A DNA stretch of 64,000 bases from NCBI RefSeq assembly GCF_937616625.2, contig NC_065577.1:41569001-41633000 (forward strand). The letters run 5' to 3'. Position numbers and translations under genes: made by a program. Positions within the stretch are counted from its first letter, which is position 1. The number at the start of each line of letters is the position of its first letter. Origin of the DNA: Mercurialis annua. Lineage: Eukaryota > Streptophyta > Magnoliopsida > Malpighiales > Euphorbiaceae. The notes beneath the pieces were generated by a model, which was not told where the DNA came from, ran no database searches, and saw only the letters and a program-made list of their open reading frames with translations. Shown here in pieces: positions 36,894 to 48,360 of this stretch.

Positions 36894-38381
36894 ATGTAAT
36901 ACTTGAAAGGTTGGCCAAACAAGTTAGAACTGGTATACCATTGCAGATTTGAAAGCTGAAGCCTGAAACTGTAGCTGTTAGAAAACTAATAAAAGGGAGA
37001 TGTGAAAAACGCTGAAAGTATCAAGCAAATAACAGATCTTCTTGGAAAATTTGATGAAAACGTGGAGCTTGACGGTCAATCCTATATCCAATAACGTTGG
37101 AGATCATGCTGTTATTGTGGCAACAGGACAGGTAATATCCCTTTCGACAGCTACCGGATCTATTTTTTTTCAGTCCTATAACTGCTGGCACATAATTAGT
37201 AGTTTCAGCTTGGCAATTTACTAATATTTTGTTTGACCCCTTAATCAGTCAAACCAATTCTGATAAGTAGTTTTGAACACTGCCTCAACGGTATCGTCTC
37301 CTCTCTTGATTACTACTATCAAACTTAAAGTGGCATTGTTGCGTTGTATAATTATTCATTTATAATATGTAAACTGTAAAGCAATTAAGTCTGAACAAAG
37401 TCCTTACACGCTAAAACTTACATATGATTGAAATATGTTATGTGCCTTGCTTATCAAATTTCATATTTCGAGCATTATAGGATGTTGGAGATCTAGTCTG
37501 AACAAAGTCCTTACATTTTTTTCTTTTAATTTTGTAAAAAGAGCTAAGGACCGACAAATATTAAATGAATAAGATTCTTAATCTTTTTATATGTCGACAT
37601 TTTTTCATTTGAGATATTGTATTATAGACATTAAAATATTTGCCAAAATATGGTCGTTGGAGGCAGCTTAACTATTGTGAAGTGTTTATTAGCACAAACT
37701 AGTAATTGATGAATTTATTTACGGTTATTCTATTTTTAATATACGTTTTCCATTCAATTATTAGAAAAAAGTAATGATCATTTATTTAAAGGTTAATTAT
37801 ATATAAAATCACAATTTTTACACCAAATTGCAAAAAAAAAAAAAACATGATCTTTAAAAAGTATCAGTCACAGACACAACTTTTTATTTTTTTTAAATGC
37901 ATCATCGGAAAATATTAGGGGCGGTTTCATTGCCGTGGCATGTCATGTGGCAGACCATACACTATAAATATATATAACATGATTAAACAAAATAAAAAAT
38001 AAAATTTTAAAATTTTATATTATAAAATTATTAAAATTAGAAAGGGGCGATCAAATTGTTAAAATTATTAATAATCATGCAATGTTTTATATAAAAAAAT
38101 ATAACTATAATTTAGCATATGAAACTATCATATAGATTCTACCTGGACATGGTAAGTTAATTGAATCCCGATTGTCATGTATATATAATTGCAAACATTT
38201 ATTAAATTATATCTACAATTGTCAAAGTTTGAAAAGATGAGCATAAACTACTACTTTTATTAAAGAAGGAGGGTTAGTTTGCAAATAATCCAATGAAATA
38301 GAATCAGAGACAAATTAGGTTTCGAACGTATATATATTTGGGTGCAGTTCATGGATTCAAAATCATTACTGATCGAATTAA
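36894..38381. other. Spacer with a coding-like relic
   Basis: At about 36905-37000 the + strand reads LERLAKQVRTGIPLQI and, after a stop, KLKPETVAVRKLIKG; at 37070-37130 it reads VNPISNNVGDHAVIVATGQ. This looks like a decayed exon of an unrecognised gene. From 37010 to 38110 the sequence is absent from unit 2. The remainder is AT-rich. Confidence 0.4.
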
Positions 38382-39306
38382 ATGAAGTATACGGTGGCCA
38401 AATGGTCCGATATACATACCGATCTTTTATCTCAAATCGCCGATCGAATTAAATGCCTACGAGATTTTATCATCTTCGGTGCGGTGTGCCGGATATGGCG
38501 ATCAGTTGTTTCGCCGGACAAATTCAACAAATCCCCCAAAACTCCATGGCTTTTGCTCGATGATCAAAACGAAGAGGAAGAACACGGTCGCCGCCGTAAA
38601 TTCTTCAATTTTTTAAACGATGTAATTTACAACATCAATCTACCAAAACCTAGTGAAATTAAATTTTATTCTTATCTTAAGGAATCACAGTATCTTTACT
38701 CTTCATAAGGATGGTATTTGACCGTTGGCACTGACTTAGAAATATGTGTTTTAAATCCTTTTTCGCTCTCGAGAATTAATCTGGCACGTAAGAACTTACT
38801 CCGTTGTAACATCATCGATTTCGCCTTATCATCCAGTCCAAGTGTCGCATCGGATTTTACAATCATGATTGTTTATTTTTCATATAAAACAAGATTGACA
38901 TATTTTAGTTTTTGGAAAAATGGACATCGCGAGTGAACTGATTTAGAAAAATTCGCACTGTTTGGAATAAGTGTGAATATCACATATCACAATGGTCGAT
39001 TCTATACGAATTTATGTTCATGAAATTGACATTCAAAATTCTGAATCTGTTTCAATACGCAGTAAGTTGTTTAACGGACCTTTTTTGCACGATGCTGATC
39101 ACTTGTGGACAGTTGGATCATCTCGAGGGCTGATGATTGTGACTTGGAATTTGAAATTTCTTGATTCTGAGATAATTGATAACCGTCCGATGATGATAAA
39201 TGGCTATCTTTATTCTCATCCACATTTTGAGTTTTTAGTTCAAGATATTGAATTTGAGAAAGGAGAATGTAGAAAGGTGACTGATTTGGGAGAAATTCTT
39301 AGATGA
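38382..39306 (+). pseudogene. DUF295 F-box pseudogene (subtype II), unit 1
   Basis: Starts MKYTVAKWSDIHTDLLSQIA with a good F-box. Lesions: TAA at 38706-38708 for the Lys of SSKGW, TGA at 38935 for a Trp, a small deletion near 39005 (the segment between RFY and HEIDIQ), and a cut C-terminus after VTDLGEI at 39299. The allelic copy in unit 2 (48361) continues normally at that point, so the end was removed by a deletion of about 1.6 kb reaching to about 39450. Confidence 0.9.
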
Positions 39307-39365
39307 ACCTAGTTCACTACGTAGGATTATGAACCATCCATTTATCGTGTGACACGTGGCCACAA

Positions 39366-39462
39366 TAAATGTACTAACCAATCAATAAATATCATATTAA
39401 TTTACATTAAAATACAAACAACTAATGTGATATTTATTAATTGGTTAGTACATTTATTTAAT
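39366..39462. mobile_element. Small palindromic element
   Basis: AATAAATGTACTAACCAAT at 39365 is matched by the complement of ATTGGTTAGTACATTTATT at about 39440-39458. Probably a short MITE at the deletion scar of the preceding pseudogene. Absent from unit 2. Confidence 0.55.
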
Positions 39463-39703
39463 GGATATAAGTGATTAATCACGAAGCTTCACTACTAACA
39501 GCAAGATTGCAGCAATGTAGTCGAGCAGCGATTTACGACCAAGAGCGGGGACTGATTAAACTAGCATTAAAAACTGATTGAAGCATAATTTTTAGGAAGT
39601 AGGAGAACAGGTGGCCAAATTAATGATTCAAATAAAATACATTTTATAATTTACACATAAAATTCTAAACACAAAAACATATTTAAAAAGCATTTTAAGT
39701 ATT

Positions 39704-39707
<4 letters not shown>

Positions 39708-39756
<49 letters not shown>
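39708..39756. repeat. (AT)n microsatellite
   Basis: About 24 AT units. The same locus in unit 2 (51262-51359) is about twice as long. Confidence 0.9.
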
Positions 39757-39758
<2 letters not shown>

Positions 39759-39889
39759 AATATTTTGAAAGAACTTCATCTTCCTTAATAAAATATTTAC
39801 CTAGAATGAAAATTAAAGCTTGATTATTAGACTATATTTAAAATTTTATTTATAAATTTTATCCTTTTCACATCTAATTTGTCTAGCGG

Positions 39890-40200
39890 TTACACGGTTA
39901 AAAACCGCAAAACCACAAAACCGAACCGTTTTAAATGGTTAACCGATTTAATGGTTAACCGTCTAAAATTTTAGGTTTAAGTTTTTAATCTTAAAAACTA
40001 TATAATTATGAACCGGTTTACAAATTACCTTCATGGACCGCTTAACCGTTCCATGCCCACAATTATTAATTAGGGATGAGAATTTGGTCGAAACCGAATC
40101 GACAACTCCTTGATCGAATTAACGGTTCGACTAAATAGCTAAAATCAAACTGACTGGATAAAAAAATTAAATTGAAAATCGAACCGACCAATTGAAAGAG
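39890..40200. repeat. AACCG-rich low-complexity repeat
   Basis: Repeated AACCGAACCGTTT, ATGGTTAACCG and similar words. The same block is in unit 2 at 51480-51800. Such sequence is common in plant repeats and has no coding content. Confidence 0.5.
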
Positions 40201-40341
40201 GAAAAAAAATCATTTATATAATCGTTAAGTTTGTGAAAATTATACTTAAATTAACATATTTACTAAAAATGAAGAGTTATTTTGTAAATAGTCCAAAATA
40301 AAACAGCCCTGACTTCTTCAATTTTGGTCAACTAAGAGGAG

Positions 40342-40350
40342 TTAGGGTTT
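40342..40350 (+). promoter_or_regulatory. Telo-box upstream of the intact DUF295 gene
   Basis: TTAGGGTTTAGGGTT begins here, 65 bp before the ATG at 40407. Telo-boxes near plant transcription starts are linked to expression in dividing cells. The site is seen; its activity is inferred. Confidence 0.6.
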
Positions 40351-40406
40351 AGGGTTCCTTTTAATTCTTCCTTAAAGAAGTAGAACCACCTAGCTGCTCT
40401 TTAATA

Positions 40407-41585
40407 ATGTCGAATCCTCGCCGGACGGTGAGAAATTGGTCAGAATTGGACAGCGATCTTTTATCTGAAATCGCCGATCGAATTAATTGTCTGCGAGATT
40501 TTATCATCTTTGGCGCGGTTTGCAGGTCATGGCGATCAGTTGCTTCGCCGGAGAATTTCAACAAAACGACGAAAGCTCCGTGGCTTTTGCTTGATCAAGA
40601 TAAGGATGATCACAGCTCCCGTAAGTTTCTCGACCTTTCGAATGATATAATTTACAGAATGAATCTGCCAAAGTATGATTATACTCAATTTGATCTTTGG
40701 AAATATAGTGTTCGTTCTTCGATTAGGGAAAAGCACTACGTTTACTCTTCAAAAGGATGGTTTTTGAATGTTGAGAATCATTTACGGTTAAGTCTTTTGA
40801 ATCCGTTTTCGCTCTCAACAATTGATCTACCACATTTGGAATCTAAAGTTTTACTCAATTTTGCCTTATCGTCCAGCCCAAGCGCCGCATCAGATTTCAT
40901 GATATTGATAGCTTACTATGCATCTGCAATGAGAGATATAAAATTAAGTTTTTGGAAAAATGGAGATCGCAAGTGGACTGACTTAGACCTCAAATTCTGT
41001 ATATCTGATTTGAATATCACATACCACAATGGTCGATTCTATATTGTTGATGGTGTTGAATTTGGAGAAACATTTGTTGTTCATGAAATTGACATTCAAA
41101 ATCCTCAATCTGTTTTGATAAGCAGCAAGTCTTTTCCAGATTCTTATCCCTCTACGCGTATTCATTATCCATTTTGGATAGTTGAATCATCTCGAGTGCT
41201 TATGAAGGTCTCTTGGAGATTGAATTATGTGTCAAGTGATGTTCGTGCGATTATTACCGACGATTTTTATTCTCATGTCCCACATTTTCAGTTTATAGTT
41301 GAAGAGATTAACTTCGAGAAAGGAGAATGTAAAAAGGTGAGTGATTTAGGAGATGAAGCTTTATCTTTGGGATATTACTCTTCTTTCTTGGTTGATGTAT
41401 CGAATGAATTGAGATTTAAGTCTAATCGCATTTACTTTGCTGAAAACTTTCAACACCCTTTTTTGTATGAAAGCAGTGGAAGCGTTGGTGTTTACAGCAT
41501 GATGGATGGATCATACGAGCCGTTTTTCACTGACGCGGACTCTGGTTATCGTTGTTCTAGTCAATGGATCGAACCAAGACCTTAA
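40407..41585 (+). CDS. F-box protein with DUF295 domain (SKIP23/KIB-like), intact
   Basis: Likely substrate receptor of an SCF-type E3 ubiquitin ligase. 392 residues, single exon, normal for the family. F-box at about 11-50 (NWSELDSDLLSEIADRINC, then FGAVCRSWRSVA). The DUF295/KIB beta-propeller region fills most of the rest. It includes LLNPFSLSTIDLPHLES, WTDLDLKF, GRFYIVDGVEFG, HEIDIQNPQSV and the closing block SFLVDVSNELRFKSNRIYFA, GVYSMMDGSYEPFF and SSQWIEPRP. The ATG matches the start position of all paralogs. This is the only DUF295 copy of the array in the window without a stop, frameshift or truncation. Target unknown. Confidence 0.9.
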   Translation: MSNPRRTVRNWSELDSDLLSEIADRINCLRDFIIFGAVCRSWRSVASPENFNKTTKAPWLLLDQDKDDHSSRKFLDLSNDIIYRMNLPKYDYTQFDLWKYSVRSSIREKHYVYSSKGWFLNVENHLRLSLLNPFSLSTIDLPHLESKVLLNFALSSSPSAASDFMILIAYYASAMRDIKLSFWKNGDRKWTDLDLKFCISDLNITYHNGRFYIVDGVEFGETFVVHEIDIQNPQSVLISSKSFPDSYPSTRIHYPFWIVESSRVLMKVSWRLNYVSSDVRAIITDDFYSHVPHFQFIVEEINFEKGECKKVSDLGDEALSLGYYSSFLVDVSNELRFKSNRIYFAENFQHPFLYESSGSVGVYSMMDGSYEPFFTDADSGYRCSSQWIEPRP

Positions 41586-42542
41586 CCCTTGGTGACGGGT
41601 GTAATCGTTATGACATAGGTAGAGTGTTAGAGTTTTTCTACTGATTTGAAGACCCTGGTTCTTGGCAATAGGTAATGGGAGTAATCGATTCCCGCAAGAA
41701 GTCCCTGAGCCTTAGTGATGGGTGTAACCGATTCCCGCAGAGTCAACTTATATACGTAATGTATGACAAATGTGAAGTGGTTGGGTATTTCTAATGCTTG
41801 GCTGGTTTCATTCCTATCATCAGTAGAATAGATTTTTCTAAGGTTTTGTCATATTTACTGTGTAAATTTAACAATATTGTTACTTTGATTCGGTTTGGTT
41901 TTTCGTTTGATTTTGTTCAGTGCACAACCCCTTATCCCCAACAAGTAAAATAGTAACCTGAGTAAAGCCTGCTAATTGTTAGTGTTGTCCTTGATGTTGG
42001 GACTGCTTGGCATAACATAATATGTATTGTTATATGCCCTGGCTGTAATTTGAAAGTAACATTAGTAAATTTTAGGACTGGCTAATTTATAAGAGACTTT
42101 TTTCATAATTTTACACTAAGAGTTAGTGATACAGGCAACAGAGCAATATAAACACATGTTCAATTTTTCTTCTTATTTTTGACAGGTTTTAAAGTTTGAA
42201 CATAGATCTTATGTTTTTTTTTCTTTTAATTCTTTTAACTAGAGCCAAAGGATACATTGGTTAGTTGAACAAATTGGTGTATAGAGAAATATTAGTTTTA
42301 AATTTTATTAATGTCAACTTATTCATTTGAAATTATTGTATTACTTTTAATGTGGCTTGGCAATGAATGAATAATACACAGTACCTCAACTTCTCCAATA
42401 TAACGTCAATTTATTTAACAAGCAAAACACTAAAAAGAACTCGATTACAGAGGCAGCTCCTCGGACTATATGCCCGATTCCGTCCCTGATCACTACCAAC
42501 AACCAACAACAAAAGAATAACTGAGAATGACAGCAAAACTTA
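41586..42542. other. 3' flank of the intact F-box gene
   Basis: Family-typical flank (CGATTCCCGCAAGAAGTCC and GTTAGTGTTGTCCTTGATG blocks). The part 40448-42456 is missing from unit 2. The 3' end of the convergent minus-strand gene begins near 42430. No other gene. Confidence 0.5.
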
Positions 42543-43793
42543 TCATACATTTTTACTCCAAAACTCGAAGCTTTTGGTGTAAGACATCAAACTAAAATAA
42601 GCCCCAACTGAAAACAGTAAATCATATCCTCCAATTTTAACATCCAGTTTTCTGAACGTTTTCAGCTCTAGATGATATAGAAACAACCCTACATTTTCCC
42701 AAAAGATTACCAGCTGCCCATCTGGGATGTATATAAGATTCCTAAGACGGCATGGAAGTCCTTGTCTAGGTATGAACTTTTTCACGGTTAAATCAAGATT
42801 AATGTTATACCTTTCAGCCCAAAGCCATTTCGTAGAATCTTCAAGCACCCAGATCTTTATGAGTTCCGAATATACGCGAGCATAAACTAACCTGTTCTCC
42901 ACATTAAAGAGTTGCATATCCCGTTGCTCATCGCAACAGCTATGACATCTCTTCCCTGGATGAGCCATAACTCGGATTTCCTCTGTTTTGGTGTCGAATG
43001 TGATAATAGATGCACTGCATAGAAGAGGAAAGGCAGCTCTATAGTTTATAAGTTTCTTCCAAATCATCCAATAAACAAACCCATTTATGTTTACAGGACC
43101 ATTTCTGAGAGGCGGCGCAAAACTATCATTCTGAAGCTTTACCCACTCCCCGCCAGCTAATATTACATAGTGCCAGCAATTGGCATTGCAAGTTTTATAT
43201 GTATATATCAGTCTGTATTCTCTCGTCAAAGTGTGAAAATAAATACCACATAAAAAACCCGTCCCAAATGGCTTTTTCAAAGTTATATCCTGTTGTGTGA
43301 TCGGGTTGTAAATAGAGAAATTTGGGTAATTCGCTCTCCAATACTCTGTCTCAAATACAATTAATCCATTACAGCTAAAAAACATACGATAGAAGTACTT
43401 ACGCACGGGGAAAGAAGGCTTATTGAAATACTTTTTGACCATTTGGTTCTTTTTAGCTCCTAGATCAAGAAAATAAAATTCCAATTTACCGTCATAACTA
43501 CTTAGTTCCTGCGGTAGGATACTATGTATAAGAACAATTGGGGAAGCTCGTGTAAGGTGGTATTGAGAAAAATATGGAGTGGGAACAAGTGCCCTCCATT
43601 CTTTAGAGACTCTGCGACATTTGACAACTTCATCTGCCGGAAGCCTAGATAGTATTTCAAAAATGATTTCGCCCGGAAGAGCTTTTACATTGTGTCCATT
43701 CAATCCGGGGAAGATGCTCATTACCTCCTTCCACAGGTGTCCAATCCATAAGAAGCATTCAATTTCCATGCTGCCCTGAACCAACAAAACCAT
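42543..43793 (-). CDS. F-box protein with F-box-associated domain, copy A
   Basis: Putative SCF substrate receptor, 416 residues from the first ATG. F-box at 36-72 (KALPGEIIFEILSRLPADEV, then KCRRVSKEWRALV). An F-box-associated region follows (YNPITQQDITLKKPFGTGF, TREYRLIYTYK, GFVYWM, ITFDTKTEEIRVMAHPG, LVIFWENVGLFLYHLELKTF). Different from the DUF295 group. The start is uncertain. TATATATAA lies only about 12 bp before the first ATG, and GTTTTGTTGGTTCAG just after it looks like a splice acceptor. Met9 (43769) or Met25 (43721, just before the F-box) may be the real start. No lesion. A near-identical copy is at 52127-53377. Confidence 0.88.
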   Translation of the reverse strand: MVLLVQGSMEIECFLWIGHLWKEVMSIFPGLNGHNVKALPGEIIFEILSRLPADEVVKCRRVSKEWRALVPTPYFSQYHLTRASPIVLIHSILPQELSSYDGKLEFYFLDLGAKKNQMVKKYFNKPSFPVRKYFYRMFFSCNGLIVFETEYWRANYPNFSIYNPITQQDITLKKPFGTGFLCGIYFHTLTREYRLIYTYKTCNANCWHYVILAGGEWVKLQNDSFAPPLRNGPVNINGFVYWMIWKKLINYRAAFPLLCSASIITFDTKTEEIRVMAHPGKRCHSCCDEQRDMQLFNVENRLVYARVYSELIKIWVLEDSTKWLWAERYNINLDLTVKKFIPRQGLPCRLRNLIYIPDGQLVIFWENVGLFLYHLELKTFRKLDVKIGGYDLLFSVGAYFSLMSYTKSFEFWSKNV

Positions 43794-45529
43794 TTGAACT
43801 GTTTATATATAGAGGATTGAAACGAAACAATGATAAATTTATAGCATAGTAGAAGGTTTTTAGTTATTTGCGCAAATGTTTTCCAACTAATACACGAATC
43901 GTTAAGCTAGAATAACTAGCTCCGTCCACGTATAAACACAGTACCCATCCATTAGACCTTTTTAAGATTAATAATCAATTAGTTGCAGCTAAAAATCCAT
44001 TGAAGTTAAAAGAAACAAGATATGAAATTCAATCACCACTTGCGGATCGAGAAATTCAAAGAACGACGAGAGTGTTAATTACGCATACAAAAGCACAATC
44101 TAAGATAAACTTGCACACCTGTAGCGTTCGAGTATGGATCGAAAGGCAGTCCAAGTAACAGGACAAGCAGATACAAATTCAACTCTCAACCCAACTCACT
44201 AACACATGAATCAGATACAAATCAAAGCAATAACCCGCTGGCTCTGCAAGAACACAACAGAGAGTTGTTAACTTTTAGTGCATAAATTTGTAAACTTTTA
44301 GTTTGATAATCCATCAAATCAACACAATCCATACTTCTAATTATAATCCACACAATCGAATTTTGAAAGCAATTATATAAAATTAATCAAACAAACTTTC
44401 AATTTAACGATTCAAGATAATACCTTTACTGATCAGCAGAGGTTACGCATAAAACTTATTATTCAGACTTCAAAATTTATTTCCGAATTGTTCTTGTCGT
44501 TTGTTTTTGATTAGGTTGTACATAGCTAATTTGTTTATGCAAAGCAAAACGTATAAAGTAAACCCTCATAGTTTCCCTAAAAATACAGATTAACCCTTAA
44601 ACTTGTTAGGTACAAATACAATCATAGCTTCTAAATTGAATAAATAAATCCCTCCGTCCATCATGCTATAGGTTGCCTTAATTGATGACGTGGCAGAGAA
44701 AAAAATTAAAAAAAATCTTAATGCTTCTAATATTTACCAATTTTAAATTTATAATTTAATTCAACCAATCTAAATTTAATTAACTTTAATTAAATCAATC
44801 AAAATTCAAGTTAACCTAATTAAATCAATCAAAACCTAATCAATAAAACCTAGTTAAGCATAATACAATCATAGCTTCTAAATTCAACAAATAAATCCCT
44901 CCGTCAATCATGTTATAGACTGCCTTAATTAATGATGTGGCAGAGGAAAAAGATTAAAAAAAATCTTAATGCTTCTACTATTTACCAATTTTAAATGGGA
45001 TTATTTCCAAATACATGTTTTAGCAAAGTATTTACACTATTTTGTCTTATCTTTTCCTTATTTCCTACGCTACCTATTTTTTTAATTTATTAACTAAAAA
45101 TATCCACTATATAAAAATTTTTTATTTCATTTTAAATTAAATTTTTACATAGCCATTTTTTTTCCTCTCTCAAAATTCTCTTCTTTTCTTCTTTTTTTAT
45201 TTGATTTTCAGTTTGTTTCATCCAATTATTTTTCCGTTCGTCTTTTCCGTTCGTCTTTTCAGTCGCGCTTCCGTTCGTCTATTTCCGATAGATTTCTCGT
45301 CGTTTTCTGTTCGCGCTATGAATTTCTCGACTCGTTTTTAGATTTGTGTAATTTTTTAGGTTTTTCGTAATGATTTAAACATTTTATAAATAAATTATTG
45401 TAAATCTATAATTTTTTATTTATAAAATTATTTTATTATTCATAAAACTATTTTTTTTGTCTTCTCTTATTCATAAATTTGTTTATTGCTACTGATTTTG
45501 TAAAGAACAAATTGATTTATGGTGCATTT

Positions 45530-45830
45530 GTAGTAATTTTATAATATATTTATGTTTTAGTGTATTTTTGTGTATTTATAGTGTATTTCTGCCGTTTTTA
45601 GTATATATATGATGTATTTATAGTGTTTATGGTGTATTTGCAGTGTTTATGGTGTATTTGCAGTGTTTCATGGTATAGACCATAAAAAACACTACAAAAT
45701 GTCATAAATACACTATCAATACACCATATATACATTATAAATATACTATATATACATTAATCTTACACTATAAAAACATCATAAAAACACTATATATACA
45801 ATATTGTTACACTATAAAAAAATAAAAAAA
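45530..45830. repeat. Foldback AT-rich repeat (GTGTATTTATAGTG)
   Basis: Left half repeats GGTGTATTTGCAGTGTTTAT; right half has the complementary AACACTACAAAATGTCATAAATACACTAT order around a CATGGTATAGACCAT turn. The unit 2 copy is at about 55908-56180 and has lost one internal repeat. Confidence 0.6.
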
Positions 45831-46810
45831 ATATAGGAAAAAACCTATATAAAAAATAAATTATTAAAAACTGAAAAATAGGGTTGTGCAATCGGTCAGT
45901 TCGGTCGGCCGAATCGAAAAAATCGAAAACCGAAATTGGAAACCGAAAAAGGTATTTGTGAAATTAAAAAAAAGGTATTTTTCATAAATAAAAAAAATCA
46001 AAAAAGAAAAATCAAAACTTGAAAGGTAAAGTTGTAAATAATTTAGCGAATAATGTATTGTAGGAAATTATCACATTTTAAATTTATAATCTAATTTAAC
46101 CAATATAAACTTAATTAAATCTAATTAAATCAATCAAAACTCAAATTAATATAATTAAATCTGTCAAAACTCAATCAATAAAACCTAATTAAGCACAATT
46201 AAATTAAGGATTAACCACCAAAAATACTTAATTTAAATGTTATCCAAGTGAAAAGATGCCAATTTGATGCTTCAGGTTACAATTGAAAACGAAAAAAATT
46301 CAAAAATGGGTAAAATTAACAACTTTTCAACGTCGTAAGAAATTGAAAAAAAGTTAAAAGGTCAGGGGTTTTTGAGTGAGTAGGCCGTTATAATATAAAC
46401 ATGAGTTAAAGTAAAAAAATAAAAATAATAAAAGAGTGAAATTTTTTTTTTATCTTTTCTTTATTAACATATGAAATCAAATTATATTTAAATATAAAAT
46501 ATCTATCTTACTTTTGTCTATTCTGAGAGACCCAACTAGCTCACATGGATGGCATTTCAGAAATTAAACTAATGAAAGTCAATTATATGTACTTATAATT
46601 TATTAAATAAATGAAAATTATACTAATTATTTTATGTGTAATTAATTCTATATAAATTGGATTACATCTATATACTTATATAATTGAGAGAACCAAATGA
46701 GCATTCTCAAAAATTCCCACCTCAAATAAAACACTTAATTAATTTACTAAATAATATTATTAATGGATAATTGTTCTTATTAACCAGTATGAATACATTA
46801 CCTATTGGCC

Positions 46811-47207
46811 TAATTACTTAAAAAATCCTCATCTTTTAACATTATTTCGTTTATATCCCGACTTAGTAAAATGTTCATTTTTACCATTTTTTTGATTTTT
46901 CATTTTCATCTCTACCTCAAAATTTAATTTTTTGATATTTTAATTAATTAAAGGATGTAAATATTAAAAACAATTAAATAGAAGGGTTATATTATACTTT
47001 TTTCTATTTGTAAAAATACAAACAAATCCTTTAACTTTAAAAATTAAAAATTATTTTAAACTTTATTATAAATGAAAAAGGTTCAATTTAATGCTTTAGG
47101 GTAGAGATGAAAATGAAAAATTAACAAAAGGGTACAAATGAACATTTTCCTAGATCAGGATATAAATGAAATAATATTATAAGTTGGGTTTTTTTTAAGT
47201 AATTATA
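46811..47207. mobile_element. Foldback MITE, about 400 bp, unit 1
   Basis: The left end TAATTACTTAAAAAATCC matches the complement of the right end GGGTTTTTTTTAAGTAATTA. The inner arms (ATTTCGTTTATATCCCGACT and AGGAAAATGTTCATTT-type) also pair over about 80 bp. The same element is in unit 2 at 58011-58405 and a half-copy is at 24092-24206. Confidence 0.75.
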
Positions 47208-47391
47208 CCTTACCTATTTAATCTCTACTTTCTAACTATTCTGTTTTTCAACAAAGCTCATACATACAAGTAATCTTATCTAAAATTATTTCCTATCTAT
47301 ATTTTTTATTAATTAATAAAAAAAGTTAATGAATTTTTCATTAATTGTCTAATCAATATAAAGCTTAAAATATCTTATTAATGTCATATCT

Positions 47392-47958
47392 TGTCACGAC
47401 CCAAATAATTGAGCCGAGATCGGCGCTAGAAAATGAAAGTTTTAGCTCCAAAATCTATAACAAGCCTAAAACCATTATAAATTTTTCACGAATAAAATAT
47501 ATTATTACATATAAAATATTTTATAAAAGCTCGTTTAAACATTTTATTGATAAATATCAAAATCTCATATTACTTTTCGGAAAACTGTTGCAATATGTCT
47601 CGTCATAGCTAGGGTCTTACAGTGCGATATCTCATATACAGCACTGCCCTGCCTCTAGTCATAGTCACTACCAATTCCACATATTGCAATTGGTTGACGA
47701 ATTCAAACGGATAAAACGTTATATTTATAAACAACATATGATAACATTATATCAGAATTCACATATCAAATACCGTTTGAAATCAAATCATAAACTTAAT
47801 ATTGACATCTACGAATTACTGCAGCTCTAAAGGAAAACGTGCTTTGTGCAAGTCAAACGACTTCCATCACAAAAGAGATGGTCTGTCTGATCCGACTCTG
47901 ACCATCTGAAAACATCAATGGTGAGGGGCAATATTTGGAGAAATACTGAGTGAGTTTG
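47392..47958 (-). mobile_element. LTR remnant at the duplication junction
   Basis: Starts TGTCACGACCCAAATAATTG on the + strand, the same end as the LTRs at 58589 and 61171, and follows the 61171 LTR collinearly (TACTGCAGCTC, TCTGATCCGACTC, AAATACTGAGTGAGTT) until about 47958. There it switches to the left edge of unit 2. Oriented as a minus-strand LTR (its true start would be TGTAATACCCC at the other end, now lost). Confidence 0.8.
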
Positions 47959-48360
47959 CAAATACATTTTGCCATTATTTTCGTCTTCTCTAAGTAAGAT
48001 GCCCGAAACATATGTAATACTTGAAAGCTGCAGCCTGAAACTATAGCTGTTAGAAAAATAATAGAAGGGAGGTATATTTAATTGCAAAATTTCTCATATG
48101 AAACTATCATATAGATTCTACCTGGACATGGTAAGTTAATTGAATCCCGATTGTCATGTATATATAATTGCAAACATTTATTAAATTATATCTACAATTG
48201 TCAAAGTTTGAAAAGATGAGTATAAATTACTACTTTTATTAAAGATGGAGGGTTAGTTTGTAAATAATCCAATGAAACAGAATCAGAGACAAATTAGGTT
48301 TCGAACGTATATATATTTGGGTGCAGTTCATGGATTCAAAATCATTACTGATCGAATTAA

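Larger units (their letters stand above)
43794..47391. other. Long gene-free stretch of unit 1
   Basis: No gene seen on either strand. Contents: probable 5' region of copy A (43794-44500), two related blocks with ACAATCATAGCTTCTAAATT (44620 and 44866), a CT-rich TTCCGTTCGTCTTTT repeat (45225-45290), a foldback sequence (45530-45830), a GGTTCGGTCGG-like low-complexity block (45890-45960) and a MITE (46811-47207). Confidence 0.55.
36842..47957. repeat. Tandem segmental duplication, unit 1
   Basis: Matches unit 2 (from about 47958) in several collinear blocks: 36842-37010 with 47960-48090, 38115-39290 with 48100-49290, 39462-40447 with 51015-52040, 42457-47458 with 52041-58655. The left edge starts AAATACATTTTG, the same sequence that follows the LTR remnant at 47958. 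Differences are explained by later deletions and insertions. Confidence 0.85.
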
